This document shows, one piece after another, positions 20,985-32,461 of a stretch of DNA of 64,000 nt; the stretch's first letter is position 1, and every line of letters begins with the position of its first letter. The notes beneath the pieces were generated by a model that worked only from the letters and a program-made list of their open reading frames with translations, was not told the origin of the DNA and ran no database searches. Source of the stretch: Lineus longissimus (lineage: Eukaryota > Nemertea > Pilidiophora > Heteronemertea > Lineidae); assembly GCF_910592395.1 (NCBI RefSeq), contig NC_088309.1:15006599-15070598 (forward strand), given 5' to 3'. A program made the translations under genes and the position numbers.

Positions 20985-21325
20985 ATTATCGACATGGTCA
21001 GATCATAAGATTATCCTAATAGCCTATCCCAATGACTCTCACTGATATTCATGAATTAGCCTACAAAATCAAGTTATAAAATAGTACTAATAGCTCATCC
21101 AAAATAGTGTGTAGTGGTATGATAATTAGACGAAAAATTGTTCAGAGGAGGAAGGTGGAGGGGGAGGATGGGGATAAGGTGGACTAAATTGGGATGGGTC
21201 ATGATCACTCCTGTCCACAGGGCAGGGTACTGTAGCTGTACAGACGGCGGCTTTGTTTCGCATTTGCCTTGCTCAACTTGAGCCATTTAGGTCAGGCCGA
21301 TATCTTATCTCTTGCCCTTTGTTCC
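20985..21325 (+). pseudogene. Second Helentron endonuclease tail and 3' segment
   Basis: TCG-ACA-TGG-TCA-GAT-CAT-AAG gives STWSDHK and continues to a stop near 21,041. The following GGAGGATGGGGATAAGGTGG segment matches 6,660-6,895, with a 20-bp indel near 21,270. Confidence 0.6.
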
Positions 21326-22975
21326 GTCTAGAGACAGTCTTGAGGACAACTTTTCGTTTAGTTCTAATGTGTAATGCCAGGTGGCTCCCCTCATCGCTTT
21401 TGGGAAAAACCCGCTTTATGCAGAAAATGTGTTGTGACATTTTTATGGCGAATAAACGGCCAAAAGCCACGTGAGATAAAATCGTATCTTCGTCTAATGT
21501 TCAACAGAACATTCTTATTGTCTCGACCGACCGGAGGAGCCGGAACCAAGGTGAAACATACCAATAGAACCGAGAAAAGTGACTTTGAAAACGCTTCAAA
21601 AAGCTTCAAAAAACAATGATTAATGCCACAGGTAACCCTGTGCATGGTCCTGTACAAAAGGGACACTAAGGTGCGCGCCATGTGACCTGTCCAGCCCCCC
21701 CTCCCCCCCCCTCCCAGACTGCCTTCTTTCTGCAAACAGAACAAACCACCTGCGCCTGCTGCGCCCAAGGAGGATAACAATCAATGCCTCATCGATATTC
21801 TCTCCCAAACAAATGAACATTTATGTAGCTTGGGTAATATACAGACTGTAGTGCGCGAGATCGAACATAAACTAGTTGATAGACTTATCCAGACATATTG
21901 TGATAACAATGACTTGAAACTGTCCTTGAAAGAAAACGAACTCGATTCATTTAAAAAGGAAAATACTGAGCTGAAAGCCCAGTTAAAAATAAAAACAGAA
22001 CTTGTGTTGTCACTCGAAAAGAAAGCAAAACTGACGAGCCCCCGTCCTGTACCGACAGTGCTGCCCCTGCCGTGCCTGTGAGAAACTGAACTCCAAACTG
22101 AGCTCTGAGAAAGCAGTGAACAATTCTCTGAGAGACAACATTTTAGAACTCACCACTGACATTACCAGTATGAGGTCAGCGACAGCAAATCTTGAAAGTG
22201 ATGTAAAGGCAGCAAAGAAATGCAGAAGTGGCCTTGAATCATCTCTAGAAAGTGTGCAAAACCAACTTGTTGCAAGCAGCACATTCACAGACCAACTGAA
22301 AACCGATCTTGTAAATGCCCACCGACGAGAAGATAGTCTTAGTGATGAAAATGTGGAACTCAAAAACCACATAGGGAGCATAAGCAATTCAGGTGGTAAC
22401 CATACATTTGCTTCCAACCCCCAGGTGTCGTCCAATACTGTAACTTCAAGTAACTTTGCCAAGTCGTTAAGCTGGTCCTCCGTGAAGCCAAAGAAGCCTG
22501 TCCGGTCCTGTGTCACGATTCTCCCTCCTACATGCTCTATGCCAGAACCTGCGTGTAGTTTTGAACAATCCCAGGATATTTCGCGGCGTGACGATGATGT
22601 GTCCGACTATCACTCTGTTACTGATGAGATAGTCCCCGATCACCAGGGAAGTGTCAATCGAGAACCTGTTGATGTGCTGTTCATTGGAAACTCAAATTTC
22701 AGGGATCTCGTCCCAAAACGACTCTACAGGAACAATGTTGTAAAAATACAAACCCTACAAGAAAAGAACATTCGTGGTGCAATCTCCTTTGTGTCGAAAT
22801 GTAGGATGTCCCAAAAGGTGGTTGTACTCCAGGCAGCTGACAACACCCTTGCAGACAATGACTCAGAAACTTGTGAGAACCAAATGGAAGAACTTTTACA
22901 CATTTGTACACAGACATTCACCGGTGCAAAGATTTGTGTTTCCCAGCCACTTGCCAGGAGGATGCAATCACCTAA

Positions 22976-23962
22976 GGGATCACGTCCAAAGTCCGCACGC
23001 GAATCGGGGCGAAAATTCGCCTGGTCGAATATCGCCACACTCATTCACCTCCAAATCGCTCCCTGCTTCGGCGATTCTATAATGATCAGGCGAAAATTCA
23101 GACTGAATAAAAATTGCAGGCGAAAATAATAATCGCGCCTAATTCGCTCTCACCAACCATCGGAACGAAGGGAATATTAGAGGCCTATATGTGTTGTAGT
23201 ATGCGTATTCCGACATCAGCTGATAGCAGACCGAACAAAAACACAAACTGGAATTCCCGGTCAACCTGACTGCAGTAATCATATACATCACATCTATCCA
23301 CGAGGAGCTGCACAAATTTGGCACAGAGGTTTGAGGTTCTTAGTATTATGGTATGTATTCCGAAGGATTGTGACGGAATGTACCGAATCATACAGCTAAT
23401 CAAGCTAATCAAGATCGTTATCTTAAACAGCGTCCACCAGCGCCCACCAGCGCCCACCAGCGTTCACCAGGTTTAAAGTCGGGTATAAAGTCATCAAAAT
23501 AAAATTTTGTGGCCAAAACGTAATATGTACACCATAAAAAATACATTTCCTGAAGATTTCATGCTTATTTCGTTTATGACCATTAGATTTTACTTTGATG
23601 GCTTTAATGTATGTATGTGTTTAAACCTGGTGGACGCTGTCTAGTATGACCCGATTTGTTTACGTGACTGCACTTTGCCGCCAATAAAACAAGACGAAAG
23701 TCGTTGCAAAATCGTTCCGAATATCGGACAAGCATGCAAGAGCCACCAATTTCGTAAAATCGCTCCATTATCGCCTGGAGCGATTTTTGGGGCGAAATCG
23801 AAGAATTGGCGCAATTGTGGGCGAATTTCGCATCTGACATTCCGGCGATTTCATATTATCGCCTCACATTCGCCGGTTGATTTTCGGACAGATTTCGCAG
23901 GCGAAATACTGTAGAGTGAATTTCGCCGGCGAATATCGCGTGCGGACTTTGGACGTGATCCC
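22976..23962. mobile_element. 987-bp Harbinger-type MITE in CR1 ORF1
   Basis: 26-bp perfect TIRs, GGGATCACGTCCAAAGTCCG and on to CACGCG, inverted at the right end. Flanked by TAA at 22973-22975 and 23963-23965, the TWA duplication typical of PIF/Harbinger. The interior has GGCGAAAATTCGCC-type sequences on both sides and a small tandem repeat at 23424. Removal of the element plus one TAA restores the esterase frame. Confidence 0.93.
23424..23468 (+). repeat. Small tandem repeat, CGCCCACCAG x about 4
   Basis: CGTCCACCAGCGCCCACCAG is repeated with small changes inside the MITE. Confidence 0.85.
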
Positions 23963-24849
23963 TAAGCACCAACAGGAATATGACAATAAATGTGACGCGT
24001 TCTTATCATTCCTGGACAAAATCGAGTCAATTCACAGAATTCCCCACCCCTCACTTCGAGTAGTGTCTGACGAGCTATACTGTGATAGGGTACACCTTAC
24101 TAGAGAAGGCCTCTCACGATTTGTGATAGACTTCAAGACCGTAGTAAATCCACTCTTGGGCATGAAGCCCGTTACTGAATATGACAAGCCGGCACATCCT
24201 AGTCGCAATCAGTGGAGGCATTCTCAATCGTCAGTACGAAACTATGAACAGAACTATTTTGATAGCCAGCATGATAATCAGCAGTGTCGCTCTCCACCGC
24301 CATGCAATCTGAGCTATCGAGACGCTCACAACCAGAACTATCGTGGAAATCAACTGTGCAACCAGAACTATCGTGAAAATCGACCGCGCAACCAGAACTA
24401 TCGAGATGCTAATACTAGTCAACGCAGCTCATTCCGCAACCCTGAGGACATGCATTTAAAAGGGTTAATTCAGTCAGTTCTGGCGGATTCTAACTTCCGC
24501 ACCCGTCAGTGGCAGCAAGATAATTGGCGGCCGTCGTGTTAATGAACTAACAGTAGTAACATTAGCAAACATTTCCCTATGAACTTAAGACTGCCAATCT
24601 GTCGAGCATATCAACGGCCGGTAGATACATTGTGAATTTTGAATTTATCTACTAGCATGTATATTATTGCAACTGTTTTGTGTTTATGACAAATATGAAC
24701 TCTCTTATACGTGTACTATACTGCATGCAAGTACAATATTTTATATCCTGATAAGTAGTGTATTTTCAGTGTTTCCTCTTAATTTTGAGATTAGTTGTAG
24801 GCCTATAAAACTGGTAAAATGCCTGTTTCATTGTCTTAATGGAATATTG

Positions 24850-26555
24850 ATGGTCTTTTTCAAAGGCAGGGTGGTCAAAGAGTATGTAAATTTGATAATC
24901 ATCCGTTTGTTGATAAATTGTTAAACCATGACCTTATCTGCCTGGTTGAGACGCATATGGGAAATGATGATATTTTTGACCTCCCAGGATTTGACTGACT
25001 TATTTCATAACATTCGCCCAAAGAGTAAAAAAGCCACAAGACATTATGGCGGTATTTCTGTTGCTGTTAAAAAACACATTAGGAAAGGAGTTAAACTTAT
25101 ACCCCCTACTAGCAGTGAAAAAACTCGGTTAAAACTCCCCAAGTCTTTTTTTAACTTTGAACAGGACCGATATCTTGCTGTGATTTACATCAGCCCTCCT
25201 TCTCCTTACTCATCTGATAAAGACAATTTATTTGATCTTCTTGAAGTCGATATTGCTAAGTTCTCTGGTTAGGCAAGTGTCATGTATACGGTGACTTTAA
25301 CGCTAAGACAGGATTAGAGCCTGATTTCTGCCTTGATGATGGATCTGCCCAGATAGCAGATATTTTCCCTGCCTATATCAATGATGAGCCACTTGCCAGA
25401 AATAACAGTGATCTTTATCCTCCTGATAACCATGGTCGTAAACTATTGACATTGTGTAAATCTACTGGCATGCGTATTTTGAATGGCCGCTCTTTTGGTG
25501 ATTCTTTTGGCCACTGCACTTGCTATAGTCACTCTGGCCGTCCCAGTCTGATTGATTATGCTCTTTCATCTGTAGATATTGTAGATGAGGTTGTATATAT
25601 GTATGTACATGAACCATGTGATCTCTCAATTCATTGTATGATCTCTAGTATAATCAAGACTGGTGTCCTCAGTACAGCCTCTGATAGCGTCAGTGACACC
25701 CTTCTCGATACTTCTAACCAGACCAAAAATGTTATCTGGTCTGATGGTGATGATGATCGTTTTTGTGATACTCTGCAAGATGTTATCTCTAGTCAAACTA
25801 AACAGTTCTCTTCCTGTCAAACTAGTAACACAACTATTGAATGTCTGACAAATATCATGACTAAAGCAGCTGTACTGGCTCGAATTAAACAGTCAAAAAA
25901 GAAAAGCAAAAATGTCAGTCAAAACAAAAGGGTGTCTTCTCCTAAGAATAAACACCAATGGTTTGATTCAGACTGTGGAAATGCTAAAATGAACCTTCAA
26001 AAAGCTGGTAAATTATTACATGCTAGTCCTTTTGATCCTAATCTCCTCCAGTGTTTTCGAGCAAAGAGAAAAATCTACAAGAAACTGGTTAACAGGAAGA
26101 GATCGTCATTTAGACAGTCAATCCTAAATAAGCTTGATCACCTGCAGGGAAGCAATCCAAAAGCGTTCTGGAAACTATTTGATGAACTAAGGAATATTGA
26201 TAAAACTCATCGCTCCAATCCAATCACTTGTGTACAGTGGGTTAAGCATTTTAACAGCCTTATGAATAATGTCTCGCCAGCTTTGAAAACATGCGAAACA
26301 TCACTGGACGAATATATCCAAAAGAACAAATCGTTGATTTTCAATGAACTCAATTATAAAATAACAACATCTGAGATCAGTGCTGCAATCAGGAAACTTA
26401 AGAGAGACAAGGCTTGTGGTCCTGATGGTATCCGTAATGAAATGCTTAAAGCTGCTGCTCCCTATTTACTTCCTCTTTTGGAGAAGGCATTTAACTGTGT
26501 TTTGACCTCCGGTAGCTTCCCCGATTTGTGGAGAAGCAGTTTGCTCACTCCTATC
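24850..26555 (+). pseudogene. CR1-like ORF2: endonuclease and start of reverse transcriptase
   Basis: Frames change near 24,995 and 25,270. Blocks in order: LICLVETHMGNDD (catalytic Glu), HYGGISVAVKKHIRKG, RYLAVIYISPPSPY, VYGDFNAKTG, SLIDYALSS, and SIHCMISS where the usual SDH has lost its Asp. From 25,900: linker, then DKACGPDGIRNEMLKAA, FNCVLTSGSFPDLW and LLTPI, the first RT blocks. The catalytic YADD region is absent because the sequence stops at 26,555. Dead copy. Confidence 0.82.
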
Positions 26556-26572
26556 ATGGAGGTATTATTAAG
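26556..26572 (+). repeat. ATGGAGGTATTATTAAG at the border of CR1 homology
   Basis: The 17-mer starts exactly where RT homology ends and recurs at 27204-27220 within a hairpin. It may mark the left end of the inserted DNA transposon. Confidence 0.4.
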
Positions 26573-26797
26573 GAGAGAGAACGGAGCCCACTTTAAAGAA
26601 TACAATCATCCTTCCGACCATAGATATGTGTATTCGAAACCCCTCGAGTTAATCCCTTCCAATACCCCGGCCGGCCGAGCGCGTTATGTCGGAAAGTATC
26701 GGAAACTGCCGAGCTAGTTTCCGAGTCGCGATCGGCAACTTCCGTGACTAATCGGGCGCCTTCTTCGTCATTTCACTGTGGCAACTCATTAAACAAC

Positions 26798-28593
26798 ATG
26801 GCGGCCTATGATCGGGATGAATACCTGATGCTCGACGATTTTGAAAGTTTTTTTGCTGAAGAAGATGATCTTATCGCTCTCGAAGCTGACGATGGTGATG
26901 CCGATGTTTACTGTATATGCGGTGGAGCGGAAACTGATGAGATGATAGCCTGTGACTCTCCAGAATGCGTGATAGTGTGGCACCATTATAATTGTGTTGG
27001 TATGCAACCAGACACAGTGCCTGCTGGAGAGTGGATATGCATGAAATGCACTGACAGTGATAGCAGTTGCAACGAGATCAGTGCAATGGGCAAGGAAAAC
27101 AGTTTAAAAGGTAAGCAACGGTTGAGATTGAGATTAATATGATTTTCATTGACATTGTCCACCTGATGTGTCCTGACCAATGAGCCTGTTAGTTATACCG
27201 TCAATGGAGGTATTATTAAGAATACCTCCATGGGCATGGTTATACTCGTATCCATATTAATTTATAATTACATCTCTTTATTTGACTTAAATTCTACATT
27301 CGATTCACTGAACTTTCTACTATTCAATTTCAGGGGTGAAAAGAAAGTCGCCAGATTCGGTCGCCAGCATCATTGTCAGCGAGCCCAAGAAGAAAAATGA
27401 GATCACGAAGCCGAAGGAGAAGGCTTTGAAGAAAACTGCCCCGAAAACTGTACAAAAGCCTCATGGTAAGTTTGAATTTGAACTTATTTTTAATTTTGCA
27501 TGATTAACATACATTTACAATTTACATTGTAGCCTGTTTTACCGGAGTGTACATGTGTACTAGTATCATGCTTGTTCTTAATTTTCTTTTTTTCATTTCA
27601 GTCACACATTTCAGTGAAGAGGAATTGAGAAGTAAATCCGCCGACATTCTTCAGCGTTCTCTCAAGAATGTTCGCCACAAGTTACCGAGGTTGGATAAGG
27701 AAGTTTCTCAATTACTGCAACAGTGTCAGACCAGTGAAGCCTACAATGTTGTCAAAGACTTTGTTACGAAGCTGTGGAGCGGCATCAACGAAGCCAGCAT
27801 CACCAAATCAAGGACAAATCAGAGCCTTGAATTTCAAGTGGAAGGTTTTCACAAATTGCGTCTCGATAAGGAGATGGACAGGACATTTCAAAATCTCATT
27901 AACGGCACCGTAGGCCTTGATAACCCCATCCTGAAACAGTTCATGTATCAGGAGACCGCACTGGAGGTGATCAAGTGCATTCAGTCAGGAGCGACAACAG
28001 GACCATCTGATGTGAAAGATTCGTCGTACAAACTCTCGCCAACTGAAGAACAGATTCTACGCTATGCTTCGGGATATGTTACGAAGAAACTTCGAAAGCA
28101 CTTCAAAACACATGCCAAAAACAATCCAGCAGCAGCAATCTGTGCTAGTGTTGTAGATTCATGGGACACCAAAGGAACTGAAACAGCTCCAAATTTCTTA
28201 GTTTACACAAAAAAGATGATCGATATCAAAGACAGGGGTGGTTTATTTCAAATCAACGATGATCTTTACATTCTCTTTCGAAGAATGGAACTAGTAGCTG
28301 GACCTCTGCTGTGTGCTTCGAACATGAAAAATCTGCAGAACTCAAATTTGCATCATAAGTTGACCACAGCCATTCTTGACAACAAACTTGTGCAACTCGG
28401 ATTTCACAAACTGACAAATCTAGATGATGAAAAACTCAAAGAACTACTATTGAGCAAGCTTGTGAAAAACTGGGTCACTCTCCGATGCAGGGCATTTGTT
28501 TCTGCATACTCCTACACACTGAGTAAGAACGAGAAATCTGTGTCACGAAAGTCCGAAAAACCACTGCGGAAAAAACTGAAGAAATCCACTTGA
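26798..28593 (+). CDS. PHD-finger protein, three exons, transposon partner gene
   Basis: Exons 26798-27110, 27334-27465, 27602-28593; both junctions are phase 1 with GT-AG borders; 478 aa. ATG in AACATGGCG is the best start. Residues 1-40 are acidic. A PHD finger follows: YCICGG, MIACDSPECVIVWHHYNCVGM, GEWICMKC (Cys4-His-Cys3), a type that reads histone tails. Exon 2 is Lys-rich (PKKKNEITKPKEK). Exon 3 has a domain with ILRYASGYVTKKL, DRGGLFQINDDLYILFRRME and VKNWVTLRCRAFV, which I recall from an uncharacterized, highly repeated family in cnidarian and mollusc genomes. The gene ends 46 bp from the end of the P-like transposase on the other strand, suggesting one two-gene element. The coding sequence looks intact. 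Confidence 0.75.
27204..27231. repeat. Hairpin ATGGAGGTATT/AATACCTCCAT in intron 1
   Basis: 11-bp perfect arms around a 6-base loop; the left arm plus loop equals the 17-mer at 26556. Confidence 0.75.
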
Positions 28594-28639
28594 ATCATCT
28601 TTCAATGTCATGATTGAGATCCCAGAAAGATCGTAATGT

Positions 28640-28932
28640 TTAAAGTCGTCTTTGTCTCTTTGGGAGGGGGGTGTCATCCATTACATTGTTGTTGCCTTGT
28701 CGATGTTGGCAGTTACCTCGAGTTGATGCTAGAACTGCAGGTGATCGTGCAACCTGAATCTTTAACGCATTGTTGCTGAACTGCTGCACATTTGGGTTAT
28801 CACAACGGCCACCAATCCCTCGTTGCTGTGAGAAGTACTCTTCAAGCGGATCCTGTGACAGTTTTTCGGAGAGAAAGAATGTCACACCAGGCAACATCAG
28901 GAGATCTCTGGCCAAGGCAACAAATGATTTCA
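28640..28932 (-). CDS. Last exon of the P-like transposase
   Basis: Starts after TTCTTGTTTTCAG (acceptor AG at 28934-28933), reads VKSFVALARDLL...QDPLEEYFSQQRGIGG and stops at 28640. Phase 1 matches the donor of the exon ending at 39776. The 5' LTR of the Gypsy element begins 13 bases upstream of this exon, so the branch and pyrimidine tract may now be partly LTR sequence. Confidence 0.85.
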
Positions 28933-28945
28933 CTGAAAACAAGAA

Positions 28946-30427
28946 TAGTGAAACGGTCACCAAAATTACCTTCTCATTTTCGTAACCTTTTATGTAAACC
29001 TAGTTCCAGGCACAACGGTTTATTTCGTTTATTTTCGGACAAATTGTCAACAATTCTTTCTATCAATTTCCTGGATGCGTCGCCATTTTATCGGTCATGT
29101 GACCTGGACGGCGGCCATCACTGTTTACAATTTTCTCGTATTTTTATTGGTTCTTCCTATCACGTGAGTGGCTGAGGAATGCCGAATGACCTCCTTTCCT
29201 ACAGCACCGCTAAAGTTAAAATTACATTGTTACCTCTCTAATGAAAACTTCTTTTAACTTGCAAATTTGGAATTTATCTCGATTAATCGTAAGCTTATTT
29301 AATCACTCCTTAGCATGTGCCTCGAACTACGGTGTTTTAAGTTATATTCAGTGCGATCTCTGCCAGGAAACGAAGGCTTTTGTATCGGGTTGCTTGGTGA
29401 TCTTTTCATATTTTAATTGGGGGTGTCTTTGTGTGCGCAGTGCATTGTGGATCGGAATGTCAGTTGAATGATCATGTGGTCACGTGGACTTCGGGTATTT
29501 AATGGGATAGCGTGGGTTTCCGAGCAGACCGGCTCAGATGCGATTAGACGCAGACGATTTTCTCCTCTTGCTAAGAGTCGAGCATTGGTACGTTTTTTTA
29601 TCTCCTCCTTTCTTCAGGAGTTGAGGGTACCCTTTTTATTCCTCTGTCTGTGGAGAGGCCAGTGACTTGCTCAAGTCTCTGACTTATATAAATTCTTTTT
29701 TTTTCTGCATACCCCTCGTGCTGCTGGTGGATCACTGGGGCCTTGCGGTCACTGCAGACCATTTCGAAATCGCTAGACCTCCCGATATGCGTGTTGAGCT
29801 CGCGTAATTTTCTTTGGACCAGTTTTTTTGCTTCTGGCGAGCTCACCAGGTTGGACTGGTAAACGGGCCCAGAATCTCTTGTATCGGGTAAATTCAATTG
29901 CGGGAATCTTTCTGTTTTGCTGGGGCAAAACTTGTATACACCTGGAATTGAGGTGTCGGTTGATTCTTCTTGGAATAGTTTTATTCCAAGAGGTTTTTTT
30001 TTTTAAATACTTTTCCATGCCGGTCTCCTGAGGATTAACCCCTTGCCATTCTGCCTTGATTTGCAACAGTTGCTAACTGTTGCCCTGACGACATATGTCT
30101 GAAGTTATTGTATGCCACGGAGGAGTGGTCTGTCTCCCTGATGTTTTATGAGGGACCATTTATGTGCGATTGTGTTGAATATTGTGATGTACCTGTATAT
30201 ATTAATGTTGTAACCGGGTGTGGGTGGGGTGAGTATTGAGAATAGATGCCGTATATTTTAACTGTTGGCCTGGACTTTATTTAATTGGATTACCCGCCTG
30301 ATGTCAGTGTATATCAGGGGGCGTCATTTTTGGCCGAGATAATTTATGACAAGGAGGATTAGTAAGTTTGGCCAGAGACTCTGACCTGGAGGTCACCACT
30401 GGCACTTTTAGCCCCGAGGTTGTGACA
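28946..30427 (+). repeat. 5' LTR of the Gypsy element
   Basis: Starts TAGTGAAACGGTCACC and ends GAGGTTGTGACA; offset to the 3' LTR is 9,180. TATATAA at 29685-29691 is a candidate core promoter. Confidence 0.93.
29685..29691 (+). promoter_or_regulatory. TATA box in the Gypsy LTR
   Basis: TATATAA in CTTATATAAATTC; the copy in the 3' LTR is at 38865-38871. Confidence 0.5.
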
Positions 30428-30508
30428 TTTTTGATGACAGCGGTGGGATCCAGATATACTTTCTGGGTCCAGTGATGCGAACCTCCCCTTGATGCCAGTG
30501 ATACCACG

Positions 30509-32461
30509 ATGCCCAGGAAATCAGTGGGATTGAGAGCCAAACGGAAGAATTTCACCCCGATCCGATTGCTACCGCGAGAGATTCAATCTGAATCTGATGA
30601 ATACTTCACTGAGGCTGAAACAGAGATACCAGACGAATACATTGACGAGGTATACCAACGCATAATGTTGGCGGAAGATAGTAGTGCAGGTAGGCCTGAT
30701 CAGGGAGCCAGTAATCTCCCTATCTCGAGTTCCAGTGCTCCCCCAGCACAGGGAGCTGGGCCCTCTATGATGCCGTCCCGGGTGACGACTCCTACTACCA
30801 CGAGTGTAGTAATGATGACGAGTGGTACAAGTGTGGTGATGAGCACCACTCGAACCATGGCTGGGGCTGTGGCCGGATCAACAATGATGTCCGTGGCTGG
30901 GCCTGCCTTACTGAATCCCATATCAATGCCGATGCCAGCATTGAACACATCCAGGGGCGAGCGTATGCCACCCTGGACGGCAGGACAAATCCCACACCCC
31001 AGTAGTTATGCCACTCATGGCCAATCCCAGATGGTGGGGACGAGTTATGGCCAAATGTTTGGGATGGGTAATCCCCAAATGTCGTTAGGCCCGCAGCAGT
31101 ACCCTTTGATGAGTACTAGTAATGGCTATGGCTATGCCTCGTGGACCCCGCAGCCGCCCGTACAGCCAACCGTGCTGGTGAGTCATTCAGCCAGCCCAAG
31201 CCAGGGCCATGTGTCCTCGCCTCATTCACCAATTGGGGATGGCGCTAGTATGAATAAAGAGCCACAGCAAACTCCCCATGTCCCCAGGTCCAGTAAGGCT
31301 GTGCGACGGCCTAGAAAGGCTAGTCTTTCCAGTTCAAGCTCTGAGCGGCCTAGGAAAAACTCATTAGATCGCTGGTGTGACAGCGACACTGAGGATGAAG
31401 CCCCAAGGCCCCGTCATCAGTTGTCAAGGGGTCCTAAGCTACCGCCATTCAGAGACACCACCAAGGAATCTTGGGAGGCATACTATAACCGATTTTCAGA
31501 TGTGGCCAGCCGATGTGGCTGGACCGTTGAGGAGAAGCTGGACCACCTCCTCCCTAAGCTCCAGGGCGCCGCGGCTGAATTTGTTTACGGCCAGCTGGAC
31601 AAATCAGTCAGGGGTGATTATAGGGCTTTGATTAGAGAGCTAAATCACCGCTTTAGGCGGATTGAAACAGCAAAATCATATGGAGCCAAATTTTCGTGTC
31701 GCTCCCAAAAAGCAGGAGAGTCCGCCTCCGAGTTTGCTGCTGAGCTAAAACGGTTGTATTGCAAGGCCTATGGGTCAAGGGATGCCGAAACCAGGAGTGA
31801 GGATCTCCTCCGGAGGTTTCTGGATGGCCTCCATGATGATGATGTCCGTTTTCATGTTGAATACATTAAAGATCCAAAGAATATCGACCAAGCTGTTTAT
31901 GAGGTAGTCCGATTCAAGGACACACAGCGGGTTCAGCGTAAGAAGCCAGTGAAAATTACCCGGGAGACTGACATTGAGACTGAAGAATCTGATGAGGAGA
32001 ATGTGCGAATGGCTAAAAACCATGGGGCCAAACCTCAGACTCAGTCTCACAAGAGACCGACCAGTAATGGGACGGGTAATCAGCAGCCTAGCCAGGATGC
32101 ATCACCCGCTGCTCCCCCTAGTGAGGAGATGACAAAGATTGTTAGCATGATGACAGATGTGATGTCACGGCTGAGCAATCTTGAAAAGAAGGGCTCATCC
32201 CAAGGCCGTTGGGGTGGCGGGCAACATGGCCGCCAGCCAGGTCGTCCCCGGCAACCAAAGGAGAATATCCTCTGCTTCCGTTGCCGACAATATGGGCATT
32301 ACTCGCGAGAATGCACCAACCCGCCAGTTGTGATGCAATCTGCACCACCAGTGGCTGCCCAGGCAGCACGGACCGCCATTAGTCCTAATGCGCCCACTTT
32401 TACCCCACGGAATGATCAAGCCCTACAGCAGGCGTCAAACTGCAACGGGCTACCCCAGTAG
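30509..32461 (+). CDS. gag: Gypsy gag polyprotein
   Basis: 650 aa from the first ATG after the 5' LTR (82 bp downstream). The N-terminal third is Ser/Thr/Met/Pro-rich. A capsid-like region runs about residues 305-480 (WEAYYNRFSDVASRCGW, LPKLQGAAAEFVYGQL, RSQKAGESASEFAAELKRL). It is followed by an acidic/basic linker and one CCHC zinc knuckle (CFRCRQYGHYSREC, near residue 590) for RNA binding. The pol frame overlaps the end in another frame, so pol is probably made by frameshifting. Intact. Confidence 0.9.
   Translation: MPRKSVGLRAKRKNFTPIRLLPREIQSESDEYFTEAETEIPDEYIDEVYQRIMLAEDSSAGRPDQGASNLPISSSSAPPAQGAGPSMMPSRVTTPTTTSVVMMTSGTSVVMSTTRTMAGAVAGSTMMSVAGPALLNPISMPMPALNTSRGERMPPWTAGQIPHPSSYATHGQSQMVGTSYGQMFGMGNPQMSLGPQQYPLMSTSNGYGYASWTPQPPVQPTVLVSHSASPSQGHVSSPHSPIGDGASMNKEPQQTPHVPRSSKAVRRPRKASLSSSSSERPRKNSLDRWCDSDTEDEAPRPRHQLSRGPKLPPFRDTTKESWEAYYNRFSDVASRCGWTVEEKLDHLLPKLQGAAAEFVYGQLDKSVRGDYRALIRELNHRFRRIETAKSYGAKFSCRSQKAGESASEFAAELKRLYCKAYGSRDAETRSEDLLRRFLDGLHDDDVRFHVEYIKDPKNIDQAVYEVVRFKDTQRVQRKKPVKITRETDIETEESDEENVRMAKNHGAKPQTQSHKRPTSNGTGNQQPSQDASPAAPPSEEMTKIVSMMTDVMSRLSNLEKKGSSQGRWGGGQHGRQPGRPRQPKENILCFRCRQYGHYSRECTNPPVVMQSAPPVAAQAARTAISPNAPTFTPRNDQALQQASNCNGLPQ

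Larger units (their letters stand above)
21750..24542 (+). pseudogene. CR1-like ORF1 with esterase domain, split by a MITE
   Basis: The N-terminal part (from about 21,750) is a charged coiled coil; a one-base shift near 22,040 leads to CCPCRACEKLNSKLSSEK and a further coiled coil. Then DVLFIGNSNFRDLVPKRLY begins an SGNH/GDSL-type esterase fold, as known in CR1 ORF1 proteins. The ORF is cut at SPK by the MITE at 22976-23962 and resumes HQQEYDNKCDAFL in frame, with CDRVHLTREG as the catalytic Asp-His box. The C-terminus has three NQNYR repeats (24,320-24,410) and ends NWRPSC. ORF1 proteins bind RNA and membranes or lipids; the exact role is unsettled. Confidence 0.8.
21690..26555 (+). mobile_element. 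CR1-like non-LTR retrotransposon, truncated in RT
   Basis: ORF1 (coiled coil plus SGNH-esterase-like domain, to 24542) is followed by an endonuclease and the first RT blocks. Homology ends abruptly at 26,555 after LLTPI, the start of the block that should continue into NYRPI. Several frameshifts are present. The 5' border is not defined. Confidence 0.8.

Noticed and set aside
23424-23468. Possible CRISPR-like array
   Set aside because: Short contiguous tandem repeat without spacers, in animal DNA.
29598-30066. Minus-strand ORFs in the 5' LTR and their copies at 38778-39246
   Set aside because: Identical in both LTRs only because the LTRs are duplicates; no domain.
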